A stretch of DNA of 64,000 nucleotides, taken from assembly GCA_018780265.1 (NCBI GenBank), contig JADMJV010000040.1, positions 1 to 64,000 of the forward strand. The letters run 5' to 3'. The position numbers and the translations under genes were made by a program. The notes beneath the pieces are model-generated. The model was not told the origin of the DNA and ran no database searches. It saw nothing but the letters and a program-made list of their open reading frames with translations. The DNA is from a bacterium. GTDB lineage: Bacteria > Vulcanimicrobiota > Xenobia > Xenobiales > JADMJV01. Shown piece by piece: positions 17,030-25,680 of the stretch; the stretch's first letter is position 1; each line of letters opens with the position of its first letter.

Positions 17030-18937
17030 GGGCGGACGCGATCCCTTCAATATAAAGGTGGCCAGCGGCGGCAGGGTCACCAGGACCGACTGATCCTGGC
17101 CCCGGTGGTGGACGGCTTCGCTGGCAATCTTGCTGGCGCAGGGCTGCACCCCGCTCCCGCCAAACGGCAGGTCGTCCGAATTGAGAACCAGCTCCCATTC
17201 CCCTTCCCAGGGCAGTTGCAGGCGACTGTGGCGCACTACCGGCGTGAAGTTGCACACGAACATCAGGGATTGCGGGGTGCTCTCGGTTTCGCGCAGATAG
17301 ACCAGCAAGTTGTGATCGGCGTCGTCGCAGTCCAGCCAGCGAAATCCCTTGGGGTTGCCGTCGCCTTCGTAGAGGCAAGGGCTGTTGCGATACAGGTTAA
17401 GCAGAGCCGAGGTCCAGTGCATCAGATTGCGGTGGCTTTCCGAACCCAACAGTTCCCAGTCCAGGGCGCGCTCTTCACTCCACTCTCGCCACTGGCCAAA
17501 CTCACTACCCATAAAGAGCAGTTTCTTGCCCGGATAGCCCATCATGGTCCCAAACAGAGAGCGCAGATTGGCCCGCTTCTGCCACACGTCGCCAGGCATT
17601 TTGTCGAGCATCGATTTCTTCAAATGGACCACCTCGTCGTGCGAGAAGGGCAGCATATATTGCTCGGTGTATTGGTAGAGCATGCCAAAGGTCAGTTTGT
17701 TGTGGTGGAAGTTCCGGTAGAGGGGGTCTTTCCGGAAGTACTCCAGACTGTCGTGCATCCAGCCCATGTTCCATTTGAAGGTGAAGCCCAGGCCGCCTTC
17801 CTCCACGGGATGGGTGATTTTGGGGAACGAGGTGGATTCCTCGGCCACCGTGAACACATCGGGGTACTCGCGGCTGAGGGTAGAGTTCATTTCGCGCAGA
17901 AAGTGAATGGCATCCAGATTGTCACGCCCACCCATCGGATTGGGGACCCACTGTCCGTTCTCACGTCCATAGTCCAGGTAGAGCATGGAGGCCACCGCGT
18001 CCACGCGCAGTCCATCGATGTGGTACTGGTCAATCCAGAAGAGAGCGCTGCTAATCAGGAAGTTGCGCACCTCGTTTCGTCCATAGTTGAAAATGAGGGT
18101 GCCCCAGTCGGGGTGAAATCCCTGACGAGGGTCGGCGTGCTCGTAGAGATGGGTCCCGTCAAAGTAGGCCAGACCGTGGCCGTCCTTGGGGAAGTGGGCC
18201 GGGACCCAGTCCAGAATCACGCCCACGCCAGCCTGGTGCAGGGTGTCAATCAGGTAACGGAAATCATCGGGATTACCAAAACGGCTGGTGGGAGCGAAGT
18301 AGCCGGTGGTCTGGTAACCCCAAGAACCATCAAAGGGGTGCTCCGTCACGGGCAGCAACTCCACGTGAGTGACGCCCAGTTGCTGGACGTGATTGACCAG
18401 ATGGACGGCCAGTTCACGATAGCTCATCCAGTCTCCGTTGAGACGGCGCATCCACGATCCCAGGTGAACCTCGTAGACCGAGATGGGACTGCGGCGCAGG
18501 TCTTTGTGTTTGCGCTCGGATAACCAGGCAGAGTCGTTCCAGGCGTATTGGTTCAGGTCCCAGACCCGACTGGCGTTGCTGGGGCGCAGTTCCGACCAGA
18601 ATCCGTAGGGGTCGCAATGATCCATGACCCCCTGCCGGGTGCGCACGCTATACTTATAGGCCTGACCCACCTGCACTCCAGGGATAAATCCACTCCAGAT
18701 TCCCGTGCCCGGGTCAAAGTGGTGTAGTGAGTGACGACTTTTGTCCCATCCGTTAAACTCACCTACCACGTGGATGGCCAGAGCGTTGGGAGCCCAGACC
18801 CCGAAATGAACGCCGGCAACGCCGTCCAATTCAACAAGATGCGCTCCCAGCTTTTGATAGCAGCGGCAATGCTTGCTCGCACTCCAGAGGTGAGTGTCAA
18901 ATTCTGTCATTCGAGGAGAAGTTGAAATCTTCGACAT
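16922..18937 (-). CDS. glgB: 1,4-alpha-glucan branching enzyme
   Basis: A full GH13 branching enzyme of 671 residues from ATG 18937 (AAGGAAG upstream). It has a CBM48 domain (about 20-125), then the (beta/alpha)8 barrel with [15 protein letters not shown], the nucleophile Asp313 in [10 protein letters not shown], acid/base Glu366 in FTVAEES and a distal Asp in FSHDEVVH. It introduces alpha-1,6 branches into glycogen. The natural C-terminus is near [15 protein letters not shown]; about 39 more residues run antisense through the PPOX gene and look like a read-through tail. No other glycogen genes are adjacent. Confidence 0.95.
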   Translation of the reverse strand: MSKISTSPRMTEFDTHLWSASKHCRCYQKLGAHLVELDGVAGVHFGVWAPNALAIHVVGEFNGWDKSRHSLHHFDPGTGIWSGFIPGVQVGQAYKYSVRTRQGVMDHCDPYGFWSELRPSNASRVWDLNQYAWNDSAWLSERKHKDLRRSPISVYEVHLGSWMRRLNGDWMSYRELAVHLVNHVQQLGVTHVELLPVTEHPFDGSWGYQTTGYFAPTSRFGNPDDFRYLIDTLHQAGVGVILDWVPAHFPKDGHGLAYFDGTHLYEHADPRQGFHPDWGTLIFNYGRNEVRNFLISSALFWIDQYHIDGLRVDAVASMLYLDYGRENGQWVPNPMGGRDNLDAIHFLREMNSTLSREYPDVFTVAEESTSFPKITHPVEEGGLGFTFKWNMGWMHDSLEYFRKDPLYRNFHHNKLTFGMLYQYTEQYMLPFSHDEVVHLKKSMLDKMPGDVWQKRANLRSLFGTMMGYPGKKLLFMGSEFGQWREWSEERALDWELLGSESHRNLMHWTSALLNLYRNSPCLYEGDGNPKGFRWLDCDDADHNLLVYLRETESTPQSLMFVCNFTPVVRHSRLQLPWEGEWELVLNSDDLPFGGSGVQPCASKIASEAVHHRGQDQSVLVTLPPLATFILKGSRPPLISQAKLHPTDPLVHTNHLGQPPQMGLHQPKMGRQ

Positions 18938-19066
18938 ACATCTTGTCTTCCTTACACTAACTGTCGGCCGAACTATATCACGTCGAAAAGAAAACGCAAG
19001 GGGTATGCCGGTGACGAATTCTGTCAAAAATCAGGCATTTTTAAGCGGTGCGACGAAAGTTGTCTC

Positions 19067-19369
19067 TTGCTGAATGGAGCCGTGAGTGCCTATACTCTGC
19101 GTGTGAATCGAGCAAGATGGTTGCGAACCCTGCAAAGGAAGGTGGCCCACCTATTGCTCACCGAGTGGGATCCCATCGGAGTTTACCCCGGGGGACCCCG
19201 CGACGAGTACGATGTCTATGCTGCTCGGGTATGTAGCCTGCTGGCTCGGGGAGCCTCTCAAACGGAGGTGACAGACTACCTGCACAAGGCCGCCCAGGAG
19301 CAGATGGGCCTGGAGGGCCCTCCGGCCGAAGGCCTGGGCCGCAAACTGCTTCAACTTCTCGAGCCGTAA
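19067..19369 (+). CDS. Small conserved hypothetical protein
   Basis: The product is up to 100 residues (TTG 19067; GTG 19082 or 19103 are alternative starts). The core LLTEWDPIGV-P, DEYDVYAARVCSLL-GAS, EVTDYLHKAAQEQMGL matches a widespread family of small soluble bacterial proteins with no known function, usually found singly and written W-D-P-I-G-x(n)-D-E-Y-D. It lies between the glgB start and paralogue B of the DUF4105-like proteins. Confidence 0.65.
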   Translation: MLNGAVSAYTLRVNRARWLRTLQRKVAHLLLTEWDPIGVYPGGPRDEYDVYAARVCSLLARGASQTEVTDYLHKAAQEQMGLEGPPAEGLGRKLLQLLEP

Positions 19370-19415
19370 ACAAATTTGCAATGACCCGACCAGGTGTGGT
19401 GGGTATTCTCTTGTT

Positions 19416-20156
19416 ATGCTTACCACGGTCGCGCAGCCTAAGCCATGGTCTGCCCTGCAGAGCCCCGCCAGTCTGGCCGGCCAAACCCCAGACGGACGTT
19501 TCCACATGCAGGGAGTGCGCTGGGATATCGTCAACAACGCCGACGGCTCCACGCAAGAGCTGGGTGTCTTTGGCGATGCGTTTGTTACCTCGGAGGCCGT
19601 GCAGGACGTCTACCTGGGCATTGAGCCCTTCTCCGATAAGCCGGGAGGCCAGCCTGGCCACGCCCAACTCCATTTCAAATTTCGACCAGACGCCCCCGTC
19701 ACCGACGGCCAGGGGCACTCTGACTCGGGGCTGGTCCTTTCCGTGGAGCCCCGCTTCTATCAGGGCGAGCCCTGGACGCCGGGCGGCCAGCAACCCCAAC
19801 CGGTTCTTTATCAACTGGGAACCTGGACCGACTCGATCGAGAAGGTCACTCTGCACAACCACTACCCCTTGGAGCTCTACAAGCTGGAACTCCATCAGCA
19901 CCAGAAAGTGGCTCTCCTCAAGGAACGCCTGCAAGTGTCGGGCCAGGACCACGGCAAGGACATCTATCACCCGGTTACCAACTCGTGCATCTCCAGTTTG
20001 ATCGAGGGAGTCAATAAAGTCGTGCCGCCGGAGCAAAAGATCCCTCGCACCGATCCCAACTGTACCATCCCGGTATGGTGTCCCAAGAGCTTCAAGAAAT
20101 ATAAACTGCTGCAGCAGACCAAACCCGATATCGCCTACCCGGAGCAGCCCAAGTAA
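19416..20156 (+). CDS. DUF4105-like putative cysteine hydrolase, paralogue B
   Basis: This 246-residue homologue of the 9245-10255 protein has equivalent motifs in order: the PWSALQSPASL opening, QDVYLGIEPFSDK, AQLHFKF, LVLSVEPRFYQGEP, PVLYQLGTWTDSIEKVTL and the putative nucleophile loop VTNSCISSLI. It lacks the Gly-rich C-terminal hairpin of paralogue A and has no signal peptide, so it is predicted soluble. As with its relative, catalytic activity (amide or peptide hydrolysis) is inferred from fold similarity only. Confidence 0.65.
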   Translation: MLTTVAQPKPWSALQSPASLAGQTPDGRFHMQGVRWDIVNNADGSTQELGVFGDAFVTSEAVQDVYLGIEPFSDKPGGQPGHAQLHFKFRPDAPVTDGQGHSDSGLVLSVEPRFYQGEPWTPGGQQPQPVLYQLGTWTDSIEKVTLHNHYPLELYKLELHQHQKVALLKERLQVSGQDHGKDIYHPVTNSCISSLIEGVNKVVPPEQKIPRTDPNCTIPVWCPKSFKKYKLLQQTKPDIAYPEQPK

Positions 20157-20194
20157 GCAGGGGTTGGCGGAGGTTCAAGCCGAAGGCGCGCCCC

Positions 20195-20569
20195 ATGAGT
20201 CGTAGCCTTAGAGAGTTATTTGAGCGGGCCCAGCAGCGTCTGTCGGCGGGCGAGTTTGACGCCCAAGACTTGCAATTGTTGCAGGAGGCCACCTTGCAGC
20301 AGCGTCGCCAGCGTTTGCTCTATATTTACGCCTTGCAGCCCACCGTGCGGGCTCTGGTAGTGGCCACCACCCTTCATGAAGTCAGCGGATCGCTTTGTCA
20401 AATCGATCCACAGGCCCCCGAGTTGCCCTATCAATGCGTGATGGATGCCATCGCCGACGGCTGGAGGGTGATTCATTTTCCGGATCATCGCGGCCCCTAC
20501 CGGGAGGGGCGGATGGATATGCTGGGTTACGAGTTTGTCTTGGAAAAGCTGGAAGCCGATGTTGCCTGA
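20195..20569 (+). CDS. Hypothetical protein upstream of PhyH dioxygenase
   Basis: The 124-residue soluble protein is helical at the N-terminus (LRELFERAQQRL, LQLLQEATLQQRR), with a mixed C-terminal half (QCVMDAIADGWRVIHFPDH and a closing LGYEFVLEKLEA). No family is recognised with certainty. Its last 11 nt overlap the dioxygenase start, so it is translationally coupled to it and likely works in the same step. It is first in a three-gene run (20195, 20559, 21339). Confidence 0.55.
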   Translation: MSRSLRELFERAQQRLSAGEFDAQDLQLLQEATLQQRRQRLLYIYALQPTVRALVVATTLHEVSGSLCQIDPQAPELPYQCVMDAIADGWRVIHFPDHRGPYREGRMDMLGYEFVLEKLEADVA

Positions 20570-21338
20570 ATTGTTGCTCGAAGATCAATGGATCGTTCAC
20601 TTTATCAACCACGGTTGGCTCACCATGAAGTTCGCTTTTCCGGAGGGCTTCCACGAAAGCGTATGCGCCAGCCTGTCTAAGATCTCCCACAATCCCGGCA
20701 GCCGCATCACCGAAGAAGTTCCCGAACTGCTGGAGGTGGTGCGTCATCCTCAGGTACAGGGGGTCGTACGGAGTTTGCTAGGGCCCGGCTATCAGCTTCA
20801 TCCACGTCGCCATTTTTACAACAATCAGCCGGGCTCGCAATCGCAGGGCTGGCATGTGGATGCAGCCACTCCCGACCATATGCTGCGCGGTCTGGTGTTG
20901 TTTTATTACCCACAGGACGTCGATCTGACCATGGGTCCCACCATCCTGGTGCCGGGCACTCAGTTTCGCGATGCCCCCATGGACCGCATGACTTCTTACG
21001 CCAATATCCGTGGCCAGAAGAATTTTGCCGGCCCGGCCGGCACTATGGTTGTCATGCACCCTGATCTGTGGCACGCGCGCAGTCTCAATCGGTCCACCAA
21101 GTCACGCTACATGATCAAATTCATGTTCACGCGTCCCGATGAGCCGGTAGCAGCTTGCTGGCGTCACAACCCCGATAGCGCGGGTGACCTGTTTATGAGC
21201 AAAGTGCGCGAGTTTGTCGGTCCCGTCCGTTCCTTCTGTTCGGATTACCTGGCCGAGTGGGAGTGGCGCCGTCGCCTCTGGAATTGGATGCGAGGGGCCC
21301 CGGCACAGGCCCCCAATCTGATGGACTTTCTGGTCTAA
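20559..21338 (+). CDS. Phytanoyl-CoA dioxygenase (PhyH) family Fe(II)/2-oxoglutarate oxygenase
   Basis: The protein is 259 residues from ATG 20559 (MLPELL). Iron ligands are visible as His99-x-Asp101 (GWHVDAAT) and His172 (DLWHARS), with a likely 2-oxoglutarate-binding Arg near 183 (SRYMIKF). The double-stranded beta-helix core is complete. PhyH-family enzymes hydroxylate or halogenate natural products as often as lipids. The next gene begins directly after the stop (TAAATG). Nearby peptide-modifying radical SAM enzymes make a natural-product role plausible. Confidence 0.85.
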   Translation: MLPELLLEDQWIVHFINHGWLTMKFAFPEGFHESVCASLSKISHNPGSRITEEVPELLEVVRHPQVQGVVRSLLGPGYQLHPRRHFYNNQPGSQSQGWHVDAATPDHMLRGLVLFYYPQDVDLTMGPTILVPGTQFRDAPMDRMTSYANIRGQKNFAGPAGTMVVMHPDLWHARSLNRSTKSRYMIKFMFTRPDEPVAACWRHNPDSAGDLFMSKVREFVGPVRSFCSDYLAEWEWRRRLWNWMRGAPAQAPNLMDFLV

Positions 21339-22196
21339 ATGGCCGGGGCACGCAAGCCCGCCGTAGTCGGCTGGCTCTTTTCTGAGGACCTGTCGGCGGT
21401 CGTGTATTTTCCCCCGGAGCGCCTCGAGTGGCCGGGTCCCAAGCCGCGCGGGGGCGGCGCGGCCGATTGTCCGGCCATAGCCGATCTGGCCCGCCACTAC
21501 TATGTGGTTCGCTCTCCGGTCACGCTCAGCTTGCGCTGCACTCATTTTAAGCCAGGAGCCGAGTTCTTCTACGACGTTCCTCCGGTTGAAGGTGGCGACA
21601 AGGTGTTGGGCGGGCAAACGCTCCAACGTGTCCTCACCATCATGCCGCCCTCCATCTGGGAGAACGCCGACTATCCCACTCTACAGCTCAATCTGCCCTA
21701 CATGTTTGTCAGCGACGAGTCGGTCTATGTCGAGCAATGTCCCGCCTTTTACTCGCCGGTGAGCACCCAATTGCCCATTCTTCTTTACGGGGGGCGATTC
21801 CCCATTGATGTCTGGCCCCGCCAGCTCAATTTCTCCTTTCAGTGGATCGATTTGCAAAGGCCCATTCTGATTCGTCGTGGTGATCCGCTTTTTTACTTGC
21901 GCTTTTACCCGTCTGATCGGGACCGAAAGGTGCAACTGGTGGAGGCGGAACGAACCCGCGAACTGGAGACCTTTATGGCTTCGGTGCGGGACGTCACCAC
22001 CATGGTCAGTCGCAGCTTCTCGCTTTTTGCACGGGCAGCCCAGCTTCGTCCTCAGCGCCTGGTGGTTCCCCGCAAGCCTTATCAGGGCGCCGTTCAACCC
22101 GAGCCGGCAGGCCGCATGCCGGCCGCAGAGCCGCCAGCGGGCGAAGCTTCACCGGGCCCGAATCCACGGGAACCAGGCGCCAGCGAGCCGCCATGA
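21339..22196 (+). CDS. Uncharacterised protein coupled to PhyH dioxygenase
   Basis: This 285-residue protein starts at the base after the dioxygenase stop. It has a conserved-looking beta-rich core: PAIADLARHYYVVRSPV, TLQLNLPYMFVSDESVY, GGRFPIDVWPRQLNFSFQW, RRGDPLFYLRFY and EAERTRELE. The phrasing resembles a family of hypothetical proteins found beside oxygenases, which I cannot name securely. The C-terminal 40 residues are Pro/Ala/Glu-rich and lie antisense to the 3' end of the P450 gene, a 191-nt overlap. The function is unknown. Confidence 0.6.
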   Translation: MAGARKPAVVGWLFSEDLSAVVYFPPERLEWPGPKPRGGGAADCPAIADLARHYYVVRSPVTLSLRCTHFKPGAEFFYDVPPVEGGDKVLGGQTLQRVLTIMPPSIWENADYPTLQLNLPYMFVSDESVYVEQCPAFYSPVSTQLPILLYGGRFPIDVWPRQLNFSFQWIDLQRPILIRRGDPLFYLRFYPSDRDRKVQLVEAERTRELETFMASVRDVTTMVSRSFSLFARAAQLRPQRLVVPRKPYQGAVQPEPAGRMPAAEPPAGEASPGPNPREPGASEPP

Positions 22197-23205
22197 TCGA
22201 AATGGCCTGGGTGGCCTCCAGCCAGGCCATGCTCTCGCCAATACAAACCCGATCTCCGCCCCCAAAGGGGAAATAGCTGCCCGCTGGCGGTTTGCCCTGG
22301 GCAAAACGCTGGGGCCGAAAGCACTCCGGCTCGGGCCAAACTTCGGCCAGATAGTGGGTCACCATGGGACTCATCAGCAATGTGGCCGGACCCTCCAGGC
22401 GAAATTCTCCCAGGTGTACGGGAGCGTCTACCTGGCGGGCGATGATCCAACCCGGCGGATAGAGGCGCAGCGCCTCGGCGACTACCGCTCGGGCCTGGCT
22501 GGCCGCGTCCACGCTGGGGTGCAGGGCCAGCAAGCGCATACACCAGGCCATGGTCACAGCCGTGGTTTCGTGCGCACCCAGTAGCATTGTGATGATTTCG
22601 TCGCGACGTAATTCGTCGTCGATAGGGAGATTCAACAGGCGCTCAATCAAGGGCCCCTGGCCCGTTTGCAGCAGCCGATTGGCCAGCCCATCCAGGCGCG
22701 TTCGAATGGTCTGCAAGAGAGCCGGGCGATGGCCCGCGTTGAGGATCTCCTCCAGGCTTTCCAGCAGCATCGTTTCTTCGGGCAGGCGCTGACCCAGCAG
22801 GCAGCGACAGGCAACGGCCAGACTCAGGCGGCCCAATTCGGCCACGCTGTCCAGCACTTGCCCGGGCCGCCAGCACTGGCACAAAGCCTCGGTTTCTTCG
22901 TGCACAATGTGGGGCCAGGTCGCCTGGGCCGAGGGACTGAATAAGGGGCGCAGCCGGCGCCGCTGGCAGCGATTGAGATCGCCCTGGCTGGTCATCAAAC
23001 CCTGTCCCAGCAAGCAGGTGGCAGCCCCGCGCCCCTGGCGCTTGGGCAATTGTTTGCAGGTCAGAGCTCGTTGGATCAGATCGGGGGCCGAGGCCAGGTA
23101 GACTCGCTGGTCGGCCACCCAAAACTCGGCCAGCGCACCCTGTTGGGCGGCCAGGGCTCGCAGGCTGGCGATTGGGTCCTGGGCAAAGTCCACCGGGCAC
23201 GGCAT
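22006..23205 (-). CDS. Cytochrome P450
   Basis: Of the available starts I prefer ATG 23205 (MPCPVDFAQDP), giving 399 residues. P450 signatures are complete: I-helix GAHETT (210-215), ExxR as EALR (244-247), and the heme loop FPFGGGDRVCIG with Cys321 as axial ligand. It is a soluble bacterial class enzyme with no membrane anchor. The family end is near LPARVERR; the last 25 or so residues are read-through antisense to 21339-22196. Its start codon abuts the JmjC gene, so the two are divergently expressed from overlapping DNA. Substrate unknown. Confidence 0.92.
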   Translation of the reverse strand: MPCPVDFAQDPIASLRALAAQQGALAEFWVADQRVYLASAPDLIQRALTCKQLPKRQGRGAATCLLGQGLMTSQGDLNRCQRRRLRPLFSPSAQATWPHIVHEETEALCQCWRPGQVLDSVAELGRLSLAVACRCLLGQRLPEETMLLESLEEILNAGHRPALLQTIRTRLDGLANRLLQTGQGPLIERLLNLPIDDELRRDEIITMLLGAHETTAVTMAWCMRLLALHPSVDAASQARAVVAEALRLYPPGWIIARQVDAPVHLGEFRLEGPATLLMSPMVTHYLAEVWPEPECFRPQRFAQGKPPAGSYFPFGGGDRVCIGESMAWLEATQAISIMAARWRLVPVDSGPVKLRPLAALRPACGLPARVERRPDKACGEPPGAEDEAGLPVQKARSCD

Positions 23206-23263
23206 GGCCCCCGGCTTCGGGCGTGGGGAGGAGTGGCCCTGCGCCCATTCGAAAGGCAAATTC

Positions 23264-24178
23264 GTGCAGATTCCACGGATTTCCGCCCCCACTCCTGAGC
23301 AATTTGAGAGCCAGTTTCTGCGTCCGGGCCGCCCGGTGGTCATGACCGGTCTGCTGGAGCCATGGCCTTCTTGGGGCAGTTGGAGCCTGGATTGGTTTGA
23401 GCAGCGCTACGGTCAATTGGTCCTGTCGGGCAACAATGCTCTGGCCGGCACCCGCTCGGTGCTGGTCAGCGACTACCTGGAGGGGATACGCCGTGGAGAT
23501 TCGGATGGGCTCTACCTGGACCACCTCTCTGTCCACTCCTTGCCCGGTATGGCCGAGGCCATTTGCGTCCCGCCCTATTGCCCCACCGATCGAGATTGCC
23601 AGGTGCTGGTATGGGTGGGACCTTCGGGAACCTGCCTCAATTTTCACAAAGACAATCACGTCCCCATCGACGGAAACCACAATTTGCTGGCCCAGGTGGT
23701 GGGGCGCAAACGGGTGGTGCTGGTGGGGCCGGCCGATGATGGCTGCATGTACCCGTTGCCCAAGAAGGCTGACGAGCCCTTGTTTAGTGAGGTCTTGTTG
23801 GACTCCTACGACCCTGAGAAGTTTCCCCTTTTCACCGGGGCTACCCTCCACGAAACCGAGGTGGGCCCTGGCGATGTGGTGTTTATTCCGGCCCACCACT
23901 GGCATTACGTCCGTTCGCTGGAGATCAGTATGTCGGTTACCTTCTGGTGGCGAGCGTCGCGTCTCATCGAACTGATGACCCGCTTTAAAGAGGCGGCCCG
24001 ACAGGGTACCCTGGAGTCCTTCCTGGCACGGAACGCCGACACGGTGGGCGACCGCGACTTGGAGGAAATTGGGGGCCAGGATGGGCTTCGACAACTGTGG
24101 GAACCTCTCTCGCCTCGAGTGCGTGAGCTCTGTCAGCGGATGCTGGCTCCCCCGTTGAAGTCCCTTGTCCAGGCCTGA
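23264..24178 (+). CDS. JmjC/cupin_8-type Fe(II)/2-oxoglutarate hydroxylase
   Basis: GTG 23264 (MQIPRISAPTPEQFE, with AAGG 7 nt upstream) is preferred; the frame is open from ATG 23204. The protein has about 304 residues. LRPGRPVVMTGLL opens the domain, the first metal site is the His-Lys-Asp of NFHKDNHVP, a NLLAQVVGRKRVVLV strand follows, and the distal His lies in VVFIPAHHWHYV. Relatives hydroxylate protein or peptide side chains (FIH/JmjC type), which fits a peptide-modifying role next to radical SAM maturases. The next gene overlaps its 3' end by 14 nt. Confidence 0.85.
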   Translation: MQIPRISAPTPEQFESQFLRPGRPVVMTGLLEPWPSWGSWSLDWFEQRYGQLVLSGNNALAGTRSVLVSDYLEGIRRGDSDGLYLDHLSVHSLPGMAEAICVPPYCPTDRDCQVLVWVGPSGTCLNFHKDNHVPIDGNHNLLAQVVGRKRVVLVGPADDGCMYPLPKKADEPLFSEVLLDSYDPEKFPLFTGATLHETEVGPGDVVFIPAHHWHYVRSLEISMSVTFWWRASRLIELMTRFKEAARQGTLESFLARNADTVGDRDLEEIGGQDGLRQLWEPLSPRVRELCQRMLAPPLKSLVQA

Positions 24179-25064
24179 CCTCTCGGTGGTGGTGCCGGCT
24201 CGAGATTCGGCCGCGCTGACCCGTTTGTGTCTGGGCTCGTTGGTCTTCACTCTGCGCAGCTTTCCTGGCTCCCTTGAAGTGTTGTTGGTCGACGACCATA
24301 GCAGTGACGATAGTCTGTGTCGAATTTTTGAGGATTTTCGCGGCAAGGTGGCCTGGCCCGTTCGCATCTATCGACTCACACGGCGTGGCCACTACACGGG
24401 AGTCTTCAATGTGGCTCTGGCTCGCTCGCTGGGCGAGCGGATCTTCTTTCTCTCCAACGACATGCAGGTAACGCCCTTCTTCCTCAACGCAATGTTGGGG
24501 GTGCTCGGCCTGGCCGACGACATCGCTTGTGTGCGCGGCACGTCTCAGTATACCGACAGCTTTCCCGAGCATCGGGTCGTGCCGCCCTTCCCTCAACGGG
24601 GTTACGAAGACATTCTCGCTTTTTCGGCTTATGTCAGCGCCCATCACGGGCTCGCCTATGTGGAGGACTGTCTCTTCTCGGGCGATGCGGTGCTCTTGCG
24701 CGCCTCGGCGGTGGCCCACCTGGGCGGCTTCGACCCCCAGTTTTTTGGATACTACAGCGACTTCGATTACGGACTGCGGGCCCAGCGCGCCGGCTACCGC
24801 CTGGTTTGCGCCAAGGGAGCCTGGCTTCATCACGAGGGAGCCGGTCATGTCAAAGATGAATGCGCCCGCCAGCAGTTGAGTTGGGAATCGGTGCTGGCCC
24901 ATCGCAATCAGTTGATTCAGGCCGACTACGACCGCTTCCGAGCCAAGTGGGATCCCGATTTGCCCGCCAGGCATCTGGGGGTGCGCTACGACTTCGACCA
25001 CCTGCGCTCCCGGCCCATTCCGGAATTCTGCCCATTCGCGACACCGGACTGCCAGGAAGTCTGA
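24165..25064 (+). CDS. Family 2 glycosyltransferase
   Basis: A GT-A fold protein of 299 residues starting at TTG 24165, 14 nt inside the hydroxylase gene. It has LSVVVPARDSA, LLVDDHSSDDS, the metal-site equivalent SNDMQV, and YYSDFDYGLRAQRAGYRL near the acceptor region. The C-terminus lacks membrane helices, so the enzyme is cytosolic. Translational coupling to a JmjC hydroxylase suggests it may glycosylate a hydroxylated product, but a surface-glycan role cannot be excluded. Confidence 0.85.
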   Translation: MSRPDLSVVVPARDSAALTRLCLGSLVFTLRSFPGSLEVLLVDDHSSDDSLCRIFEDFRGKVAWPVRIYRLTRRGHYTGVFNVALARSLGERIFFLSNDMQVTPFFLNAMLGVLGLADDIACVRGTSQYTDSFPEHRVVPPFPQRGYEDILAFSAYVSAHHGLAYVEDCLFSGDAVLLRASAVAHLGGFDPQFFGYYSDFDYGLRAQRAGYRLVCAKGAWLHHEGAGHVKDECARQQLSWESVLAHRNQLIQADYDRFRAKWDPDLPARHLGVRYDFDHLRSRPIPEFCPFATPDCQEV

Positions 25065-25071
25065 CCTGCCG

Positions 25072-25641
25072 CTAAGCCAACTCGATCCCGTCGTAGAGTT
25101 CCCCCAACGGCAGGTTTGCCCCGATTTCCGGCAAGGGGATCACCGATTCCAACCCCCGAAAAACCTGTCGCAAGAAGCCCTGGTCGGTGCGTCGGAAGCT
25201 AACCACAGTGGCGGACTCTTGTTCCACCAGCAAGTAGGCGCAGAGCGAAGGGATGGCGAGATAGGCCTCCTTCTTCTCCCCTTCATCGACCCGGCGGGTG
25301 GACTTCGACAGCACCTCGACCACTACCACCGGGTCGTCTTGAAACGTTTCTTCAGGGGAGTTTGGCCGACAAACCACGGACAGATCAGGATAATAGAAGC
25401 GAAGATGGTTGGGTAACCGGATGCGAATTTTTGTGTCCGAATTGAAAGGCCGGCAGATCTGACCTCGCAGTTGTCCGCCCAGACTCACCAGTGCATTGGT
25501 AGCGATCTGATTGTGGCGGTTGCGGCCACCCGACATGGCATACAGGACCCCACCAAGATACTCGTGCTTGATTGGCGAAGCCAACTCAGCCACGAGGTAA
25601 TCTTCAACGGAAACCAGATCAATGTTTTGGGCCGTATTCAC
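25072..25641 (-). CDS. Uma2 family (DUF820) putative endonuclease
   Basis: The 189-residue PD-(D/E)XK-like protein shows the Uma2 hallmarks: LVSVEDYLVAE, the KHEYLGGVLYAMSGG motif, NQIATNALVSLGGQL, YYPDLSVVC and VVVVEVLSKSTRRVDEGEK, the last supplying the Glu and Lys of the active site. The family is hugely expanded in cyanobacteria and some soil phyla, but its in vivo role is unclear. The start codon is GTG 25641. It lies downstream of the radical SAM pair on the same strand, 40 nt away. Confidence 0.9.
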   Translation of the reverse strand: MNTAQNIDLVSVEDYLVAELASPIKHEYLGGVLYAMSGGRNRHNQIATNALVSLGGQLRGQICRPFNSDTKIRIRLPNHLRFYYPDLSVVCRPNSPEETFQDDPVVVVEVLSKSTRRVDEGEKKEAYLAIPSLCAYLLVEQESATVVSFRRTDQGFLRQVFRGLESVIPLPEIGANLPLGELYDGIELA

Positions 25642-25680
25642 GTCGATAGTTTATCCCAACACCCCCAGGACGTCTACCTG

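Noticed and set aside
17105..18523. Plus-strand 472-codon frame opposite glgB
   Set aside because: Long antisense frames are common in GC-rich DNA, and the minus strand encodes a complete branching enzyme.
22643..24367. Minus-strand 574-codon frame
   Set aside because: It is antisense to the JmjC gene and in a different frame from the P450; it has no domain match.
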